A program made the position numbers and the translations under genes. A stretch of 64,000 nucleotides of DNA from Lineus longissimus (taxonomy: Eukaryota > Nemertea > Pilidiophora > Heteronemertea > Lineidae): contig NC_088324.1 in NCBI RefSeq assembly GCF_910592395.1, positions 560,001-624,000 on the forward strand. Reading direction: 5' to 3'. The stretch's first letter is position 1. Each line of letters opens with the position of its first letter. Below are positions 56,026 through 64,000 of this stretch, in pieces. The notes below the pieces were generated by a model. It saw nothing but the letters and a program-made list of their open reading frames with translations. It had not been told where the DNA came from and did no database searches.

Positions 56026-57287
56026 CTCCGGTGGAGGAGATAACAACCATGCTGCAGGGAACGTGTAAGTCTTCAACTGCATCAGATTCCTTCGTTATGT
56101 TGACATCTCCTTCCAAATGCTCTTAAAGAAGCTGTACTGCTCTTCATTACTGTAACCATGATGGGAATTTAAAAACCCGAGAAACTTCCGAGTGGATATC
56201 AGGCCTCATATAGCTACAATGGGTCCACTTTTGTCTTGGCTGGTCATTCCCTACCAAAAAACGCACGCTGCTGGTCCACCGGGTGATGTCACAAGATTAT
56301 ATATGTCATCATAATCACCTCTGGTGCGATGAGGTGTGTCATTTTTGCAGGTGCCCAGCCATTGGCAGATGTTTTTCTCAAACTTTATATGGTAAGATGT
56401 TATTTTCGTCAACATGGCCGACGTTTGGTTTTGGTGCTGAGACATTTGTCCCTTGAACAGCCGATTATAACACCTGATGTGTGGCAGGTCTCTCACAGGT
56501 GAAATGTATTTCAAACGGTTTTAAATGCTATTTAATACTGACACTGATTCCCGCAAACAGGCAATTTTTGTTGCTGCAGTTGGCAACATATTCATGACAA
56601 CAAGACAATCATACCTGGACCAAAACATCCGTAGGATTAGGAAATATTAGCAAATTTAACATAAAATTCATTTTATCTTTCATTCAGACATCAACTACTT
56701 TCATTGTCTGAGAATCGTTGATCTGCTCAAGGAGACAGAAGCGGGAAGTAAAAACATGTTTGGGAGATCGCAGCGCATGAAGGTGGGTATAGTTGGTGAT
56801 GTTCAACAAGTGGTATGATAAAGTGCCCTGCAGAAAAGTGATTTCGTCATTGCGACCGGTGATCATGAATGCATGCGACAAAAAACATATTTGCGGTGGT
56901 CATCGCAACCTGCGACAAGAATTGGTGATCGCTGGGACCTGCGACAACATCAAACACAGGAATTACTGGTTGTACCTATATTGTTCATTGTAGCGATAAC
57001 TGTTGCAGGTCACAGTGATAAAAATCACCTGTTTGCACCATGGTTTGGCCAACATTCAGCATATTCTGTTCCTTGGAGAAAAAGTGATTGACCCTGGAAC
57101 AGTCCTGGCAAACGCTCACCTCTAGCTACAGAAGAGTTTTGGTGGCAGCAGTTGCTCCGGCCTTCCATCCTCCATCAATCGTCTCAGCATCTTTTGGCTG
57201 GGCTCTCCCAGTTCCATCTTGGTTGCGAAGTGTCTTGTCTCTCTTACAGATGGGTGTCCTGATAACAGATGTCAAGTTCTATATCCA

Positions 57288-57442
57288 ATAGGACCTCTCT
57301 ATTGAGACACCTTTGGCCCTGAGAGTTGCTAACCTTTCAAAGTGAGGAGTACTGTCACCGAAGTCCAAATGATAATGATCAATTTGGATTGAAATCAGCA
57401 TCTTAAGATAGAGGTGTCTATTGAATGGTGATCTGTTATGTG
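57288..57442. mobile_element. Possible pogo-like MITE remnant, block B
   Basis: Copy of 32771-32925 carried by the segmental duplication. Confidence 0.3.
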
Positions 57443-58285
57443 TCTAGTACAATAAATCCAGAAATATTTGCTGCTATTTTGTTTGCGCTTTTATGAAATG
57501 AGAACTTTTTCATACTTTTTATTTACCATTTTGAGAACCTAGTAACAGTACCTACTACCTTCACAATCAGATTTTCTTGTTCATGGCCGTGTAGTTTCAA
57601 GATTATCTTTAAACATGAAAAAATGGCTCAAAAAAGGCTCACAACTATTTATGGGTTTGCAGTGTGCATGTCTGGGAAATAATGTTCAAAGTAATTTCCA
57701 CGGTAGAGTTTGTGTCTTTGTTGTTTAAGGATTGGTGTGAGATTCTCAAACTACATGAAAAGGATGGCGTTTATTTAGGTTAGTCGATTGTGAAATAAAG
57801 TTGACGATTGGGTAGGGAATTTATACCACTCAAATTCATCCTTCCAGTCTAACTTTGCATAAGGGTTGACCATAGGGCACCACCATTTTGGCCAGAACTT
57901 GAAGTCCTAAAGCAATTAGAACACTTTCAACACGCAGTGAATGCAAGTTTCAAGGGATGGAAGTCTGTTCATTGTCTTCCACAGAACAGACTCACACCCT
58001 TCAAATTGGTATTCACTTCATTTTAAAGGCGTTCCAATTATTTTAGGATTTCAAGTTCTAGCCAAAATAGTGGCGCCTATGGTTGTTCCTTAACATGTGC
58101 CACCGCGGTTAGGTGCCAGTTGGATTTATTATCCAAGCGACTCTGTCTTCACCCAGAGGTTGAGTCCACGCAGGCTACTCATGTTTTTCACTTGGTGTCA
58201 TCTTTTGCCTGCCCTGGCAGAGATATCAGATACAAGGAACATCGGTTTTACATCTCATTCAAAAGACTGTGATGAGCCAGGAATT

Positions 58286-58403
58286 TAGTTTCTTGAAAGC
58301 CTTGTGGTTCATCGAGAAATACAGTCCCGGGTTGTTCTCATCAGGATCGAAGGAAGGCTTGATGCAGGGTAGCCAGCACTGATGACCTTCAGGCTATGAC
58401 ACT
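58286..58403 (-). mobile_element. tRNA-derived SINE (degenerate), block B
   Basis: Copy of the SINE at 33765-33882, in the same position before the next CDK5RAP3-like exon. Confidence 0.5.
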
Positions 58404-59119
58404 CCTTGACTATACGAGGAAGAGGGCTTTCAGTAAACTCTGAAAATGTTTTTTCAGCTGAAGTCGCGCAAATCTTGATGAGGAATGTTAATTATGAGGT
58501 AACTGCACTGAAGAAACAGATCGTGAAATGTAAACAGATTCAGAAGGATATGGTGAGGAAGGAGTCTGAGTACAGGAGCGGGGAGGCTGAGTATTTTGAG
58601 AAATATAATGCAGCGTGTCGATAGATGGAGATCAGGGTATCAGGGTAAGATACATTGAGCATTGCCATCCGAGTGGTTAATCTCAGTGACAAATTTTCTG
58701 CAAATTTTCATTGGGTAAGAGTTTTGCCTTCAGGGACAATCGCAAGCAATAGTGTTAAACCAAGAAATATAGCCTCAGAAGTGAAAGTAGGGCTGATTTG
58801 TGTTTCTCATTTTTCAGGGCAATAAGATAAAATCAGAGCTGTTATCGTTAGTGAAACATCTTCCTGCCGAGTTTGATAAAATAACAACAGCTACCAGGGA
58901 CCTCAAAGAACCAGTCAACTTGTATGAAATGTTCATCGAGTTCACATTAAAAAAGGTGAGTACTGGTTTGACTGACATAAAGCCTGTTATTGTCGGAGAC
59001 TGATATTGCATATGACGTATTATTGGCTGCCAAATCCCCCTATTAGAAGAGCTAAGTCTCCTTATCTAATATCATGACCATTTCCTGATCATTGTAAGCT
59101 AAATCTTGGAGATACTTAC

Positions 59120-59375
59120 CTTGGAACATTCCAGCCTCTTCTGATCCTTGCTGCTCAAAGTTGCTGTTCTGAAAGTTTCCTGATCGGATATAATAACATA
59201 CTACCAGACTAGTTACCTGCATCACTTGTGACCCATGAAACCATGAGAGGCTGACAAGATGAATCTGTGGTGTCGACATTAAGTCTCTCAGCTGCACATA
59301 CCTTGGTAAGGTGCAGAGACTTCAACTCGCTGAAGATGGGAAGGTTGTTAACCGTGTATGCTAACCGCAGCTTCG
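59120..59375 (-). CDS. Two exons of an unidentified minus-strand gene, block B
   Basis: Counterparts of 34599-34854: exon 59375-59217 and exon 59179-59120, with the same splice signals and phases. The only residue change noted is LTKVFAAE to LTKVCAAE. Family unknown. Confidence 0.4.
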
Positions 59376-60212
59376 CTAGATGTCACAATGAAAAACCAAC
59401 ACATACTAAGCTGTCCCTCCAAGGGACAGGGGACTGTGGCTATATTTGGGTCCACTCAGACAGTTGTGGGTCTGTTAGTACAAGTTTCCAACGTAAGATG
59501 GCATTACCATGTTATGGTCAGGTCCTTGCCTGTGACAAGAATCTGTCAGCTCTGTGACATGTGTTATGCCATAGAAGTTTGGTGAGCTTCCCCAGTGTTG
59601 CCATGGTAACAGAGCATCATCCATGACATCATCACTGACAGCGTCCAATCCAGGGGCGTATCCAGGTGACAGAAAAAAGTAGGCATGCGCTGCATTTCTC
59701 CTCCAGATTTCCGGTTTGTTCCTAAATTTCATAATCTATTTCAAAGATTATGATTAATTGGGGAGGGGGTGCATGTGTCCAGTGTGCCCCCTTTTGGTCT
59801 GTGCCTGCAATCGGCCAGTCAGCAATCGACTTTCTGATGATGCCTCATTGGTGAGAGGAATTCACTCTGTTGACCTCATGTGGCCCATCAAACCAAAATG
59901 GGTAGCATATTGCTTTAGGGGCCATTTGAGTTATCCACGTGTTCGTATAGCTTAGCAAATCTGCTATGTACATTTTGATAAGAAATCCATCTGTGGATCT
60001 TTCCTGATGCTTGAGAGATCCATAAATATGTTCAGAGGAAACAACAAGCTTTTATGGACTTTGTTTGGAGAAATCAAAGTTTTCTGACAAAACATGAGAC
60101 ATTTTCCTTTGGGTGAACTTCATGAAACTTTCTTTGAAATGTATTTTGGATTCTATTTTTGCCAAATTGACTAGTGGAAGACAGATTTGCTGTTCATGAG
60201 ACATATGAGGTC

Positions 60213-60735
60213 CTAATCTAAAAGTGGATCAACATCTATATAATTTCATATCATCAGTGCTTCTGGCAGCCTATGACCCGATTGGGTGTGATGGGGTCAC
60301 AAATAAAGAACAAAAACACTCCCATTCAAATAATATATGTTACATTTTGGGTATAAAGGCATTCTACCCAAGACAAGGTTGATCTGAGCTCATAATCTAA
60401 AAGTGGATCAACATCTATATAATTTCATATCATCAGTGCTTCTGGCAGCCTACGACCCGATTGGATGTGATGGGGGTCACAAATAAAGAACAAAAAGTCT
60501 CACATTAAACTTACATTTTGGATATAAAGGCATTCTACCCAAGACAAGGTTAATCTGAGCTCATAATCTAAAAGTGGATCAACATCTATATAATTTCATA
60601 TCATCAGTGCTTCTGGCAGCCTACGACCCGATTGGATGTGATGGGGGTCACAAATAAAGAACAAAAACTCTCACATTAAACTTACATTTTGGATATAAAG
60701 GCATTCTACCCAAGACAAGGTTAATCTGAGCTTGT
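60213..60735. repeat. About 185-bp tandem repeat, 3 copies, block B
   Basis: Same unit as 35693-36050, with one more copy; the two later units are nearly identical, so the gain is recent. Confidence 0.85.
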
Positions 60736-61191
60736 ATCAACTCATTATTTCAAGATTACCTTTTTACAGACACCCTGTACACTGGGGATGTCAATCAATG
60801 CTATAAACCAGGAATTGCATAATTGATCAGCTAACTCACAATCAGGTGTACAGCACCTGACATATTTAACCCTTTTGCTACTAACTGCCTGATTTCACCT
60901 GCTGTATTTATGTCAGAATATTCCTGTAGAAATCAAGCTTTATATTTCATACAGCGCTGTATTGAAAATCCGTCGTTGTATGATTGACAGTTGAAGGCAA
61001 AAGTAAGTAGTAAAGAGCCTGAACGGCAACTTGGACCCCCTGCAGAAATCTGCTTCCATATTTTGTCCCATTCAAAGCAGTTATACTAATAGTAGCGACA
61101 CAAAACACTGCTTCAACCAAAAGGAGGCTGTTTATATTTTACATTGAAAACATTACTAAGTTGTAACCAAGGTGTTTTAGAATATGCCTGT

Positions 61192-62790
61192 CCAATACAG
61201 CTAACATACACACTGTTACCAGTCCAGGATGAGGTGAATTCTGAAACATTTCTTTTAAATTCCAATACAGCTAACATACAGACTGTTACCAGTCCAGGAT
61301 GAGGTGAATTCTGAAACATTTCTTTTAAATTCCAATACAGCTAACATACAGACTGTTATCAGTCCAGGATGAGGTGAATTCTGAAACATTTCTTTTAAAT
61401 TCCAATACAGCTAACATACAGACTGTTACCAGTCGAGGAAGAGGTTGAATTCTGAAACATTTCTTTTAAATTCCAATACAGCTAACATACAGACTGTTAC
61501 CAGTCCAGGATGAGGTGAATTCTGAAACATTTCTTTTAAATTCCAATACAGCTAACATACAGACTGTTACCAGTCCAGGATGAGGTGAATTCTGAAACAT
61601 TTCTTTTAAATTCCAATACAGCTAACATACAGACTGTTACCAGTCCAGGATGAGGTGAATTCTGAAACATTTCTTTTAAATTCCAATACAGCTAACATAC
61701 AGACTGTTATCAGTCCAGGATGAGGTGAATTCTGAAACATTTCTTTTAAATGCCAATACAGCTAACATACAGACTGTTACCAGTCCAGGAAGAGGTTGAA
61801 TTCTGAAACATTTCTTTTAAATTCCAATACAGCTAACATACAGACTGTTACCAGTCCAGGATGAGGTGAATTCTGAAACATTTCTTTTAAATTCCAATAC
61901 AGCTAACATACAGACTGTTACCAGTCCAGGATGAGGTTGAATTCTGAAACATTTCTTTTAAATTCCAATACAGCTAACATACAGACTGTTACCAGTCCAG
62001 GAAGAGGTTGAATTCTGAAACATTTCTTTTAAAATTCCAATACAGCTAACATACAGACTGTTACCAGTCCAGGATGAGGTGAATTCTGAAACATTTCTTT
62101 TAAATTCCAATACAGCTAACATACAGACTGTTACCAGTCCAGGATGAGGTTGAATTCTGAAACATTTCTTTTAAATTCCAATACATCTAACATACAGACT
62201 GTTACCAGTCCAGGATGAGGTGAATTCTGAAACATTTCTTTTAAATTCCAATATGCTAACATACAGACTGTTACCAGTCCAGGATGAGGTTGAATTCTGA
62301 AACATTTCTTTTAAATTCCAATATGCTAACATACAGACTGTTACCAGTCCAGGATGAGGTGAATTCTGAAACATTTCTTTTAAATTCCAATACAGCTAAC
62401 ATACAGACTGTTACCAGTCCAGGATGAGGTTAAATTCTGAAACATTTCTTTTAAATTCCAATACATCTAACATACAGACTGTTACCAGTCCAGGATGAGG
62501 TGAATTCTGAAACATTTCTTTTAAATTCCAATACAGGTAACATACAGACTGTTACCAGTCCAGGATGAGGTTGAATTCTGAAACATTTCTTTTAAATTCC
62601 AAAACATCTAACATACAGACTGTTACCAGTCCAGGATGAGGTGAATTCTGAAACATTTCTTTTAAACTCCAATACAGCTAACATACAGACTGTTACCAGT
62701 CCAGGATGAGGTGAATTCTGAAACATTTCTTTTAAATTCCAATACAGCTAACATACAGACTGTTACCAGTCCAAGATGAGGTTGAATTTG
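61192..62790. repeat. 70-bp minisatellite, about 23 copies, block B
   Basis: Same unit as 36510-37597. Several copies are 71 bases (GAGGTTGAATTC) or carry GGAAGAGG, variants not seen in block A, so the arrays have diversified since the duplication. Confidence 0.95.
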
Positions 62791-63129
62791 AGATGACGCG
62801 GCAAGTAATAAATGCATATTGGAATACATTTAGAGTGCACTGTTGGGCGCCTCGCCTGGGAAATTAATGGTGCGTCGTGACCTTGTTTGGGAGTGTTCCC
62901 GACTAAGGACGAAGGCTTAGACATGGATAACAAACTCCGACGCTGTCCAAGGACATGATGTATGAAACTGGAAATGTTTCCAAATTAAACCTCATCCCAA
63001 ACCTTTTACAGAACTATGAGATATAAGCATGTCTTATGACAGATATCTTTGAAGTGAGTTGAGTGAAAAGCTAAAGTACCAAAATGCACATCCTTATAAA
63101 CCAGTTATTAGAAAGCTTTAGAGGTTCAA

Positions 63130-64000
63130 ACAAAATTCTACCAGCTTCCCTGCCTTTCTTCATTATAAGAATACTTCTTATAGTCAACAATTTATTGTTA
63201 CAGTTTATATAGTAAACGACCTGCAGCAGTGTGAATAGTTCACACAGTTTATAGTTCATGTGGTTTATATTGTTTTCAATAGTTCTATTTATCGATGTGG
63301 ATTACCGGTATATAATCTATTACTAGGATAAGTCTACAATACTCAACATCATTCCCTGTTGTCTAGATAATACAGGGTTCCCGATTTTAAACTCTTCACA
63401 TATTTCTCCTCTGAAATCATTGAAATGAACTCTGCAAAGTCTACTTTCTCTAAACGGAATCTGTGAAATAAGAGGTTATGGTTTACCTTGTAATAGCAGA
63501 GAAAATACTCATAGTTTCATCGATATAAGACTCTTTCTGAATACTGTAAACCCTGAAATTTTCGAAACTGCACCATAAAATGCGAATTCAAAAATCCAGA
63601 AAATTTCAACCTCAATGCATTAACCCTTTCAGCGGCAAACATTTTATTGTTACAGTACCTAAAGTGTAAATAGTTGATACAGTTTATATAGTTCATGTAG
63701 TTTATATAATTCACATAAACCAGTTGTTAGAAAGCTTAAGCTTCAAACAAAATTCTACTACTCTCCTTGTCTTTCTTCATCATAAGAATATTTCATTCAG
63801 TTTAAAGTTTATTGTTACAGTTTATATAGTAAATGTACCTTCAGTTTAAATAGTTAACACAGTTGATTATAATGTTTTATTAGTATAAGTCAACAACATT
63901 TGTTGTCATCCAGATAAGATGGCTCTCGATTTCAAACTCTTTACCTGTTTTCTCCGGAATTAATTGAACATGTTAAATGAAATTTGCAATCTCCACTTTC
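63130..64000. repeat. Degenerate AT-rich repeats, block B, reaching the window edge
   Basis: Homologous to 37980-38590; the last base of the window aligns near 38588. About 620 bases further on, block A reaches the cGLR stop codon. Confidence 0.7.

Larger units (their letters stand above)
55936..58955 (+). pseudogene. CDK5RAP3: CDK5RAP3-like partial copy B
   Basis: Same exon set as copy A without exon 1: 55936-55976, about 56029-56066, 56688-56782, 57730-57778, 58458-58636 and 58818-58955. The first exon here begins AT-TGG, giving the Asp-Trp expected from the family, where copy A has Gly-Trp. It shares the nonsense TAG (58622-58624), the FGRSQRMK deletion and the missing helix with copy A, so the damage predates the duplication. 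No exons for the C-terminal two thirds are found. Confidence 0.72.

Noticed and set aside
30317-64000. Treating block B as a purely allelic (haplotype) duplicate of block A
   Set aside because: Not excluded, but the blocks are in the same orientation in one contig, separated by the receptor locus, with different repeat counts and a missing exon 1; a segmental duplication explains the layout. Read depth would decide.

Overview
This is animal nuclear DNA, most likely from a marine invertebrate. Genes are split by GT-AG introns, tRNA-derived SINEs and CR1/L2-like retrotransposon tails are present, and a large share of the window is minisatellite. No organism-specific marker is visible. Amphioxus is a candidate because several minisatellites copy exon/5'-splice-site junctions, a geometry I recall (unverified) being described there under the name 'mirages'. 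Hemichordate, echinoderm or lophotrochozoan origin cannot be excluded.

Layout. (1) 1-7.8 kb: the 3' end of an unidentified minus-strand gene, a foldback element, two ~1.05 kb copies of a palindromic 'TTCGCCTAA' element and an antisense non-LTR retrotransposon tail. (2) 7.8-25 kb: a complete lysosomal beta-mannosidase gene (GH2, MANBA) on the plus strand, 17 exons encoding about 977 aa, with both catalytic glutamates. A 3.27-kb block carrying exons 11-15 is tandemly duplicated inside it. Exons 8 and 10 each run into minisatellites that copy the exon end and its splice donor (about 51 x 70 bp and 31 x 29 bp). (3) 25-29.3 kb: 3' flank with a MITE and a ~51-copy 60-bp array. (4) 30.3-39 kb (block A) and 55.3-64 kb (block B): a segmental duplication of about 8.6 kb. 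It carries a decayed 5' third of a CDK5RAP3-like gene, two exons of an unidentified minus-strand gene, and several minisatellites whose copy number differs between blocks. (5) 39.2-42.2 kb: an intact intronless minus-strand gene for a 989-aa ankyrin-repeat/Mab-21 nucleotidyltransferase, i.e. a cGAS-like receptor (cGLR) with its E-x-D...D catalytic residues. (6) 49.5-52.3 kb: a second, broken copy of that gene, truncated and split by a 2.3-kb transposon insertion with a clean 4-bp target-site duplication.

Themes. Beta-mannosidase is a housekeeping lysosomal enzyme with unusual repeat-driven architecture. The cGLR and CDK5RAP3-like blocks look like a locus expanding by segmental duplication: one intact receptor, one dead copy, and flanking homology at the right edge suggesting another copy just outside the window. 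At least three exon/donor junctions, and probably a fourth, in two unrelated genes have seeded minisatellites. That is the strongest cross-cutting signal.

Limits. Exon borders were inferred by reading splice signals, frame and recalled family conservation. No alignment or search was run. Near-identical duplicates could partly reflect assembly of two haplotypes.
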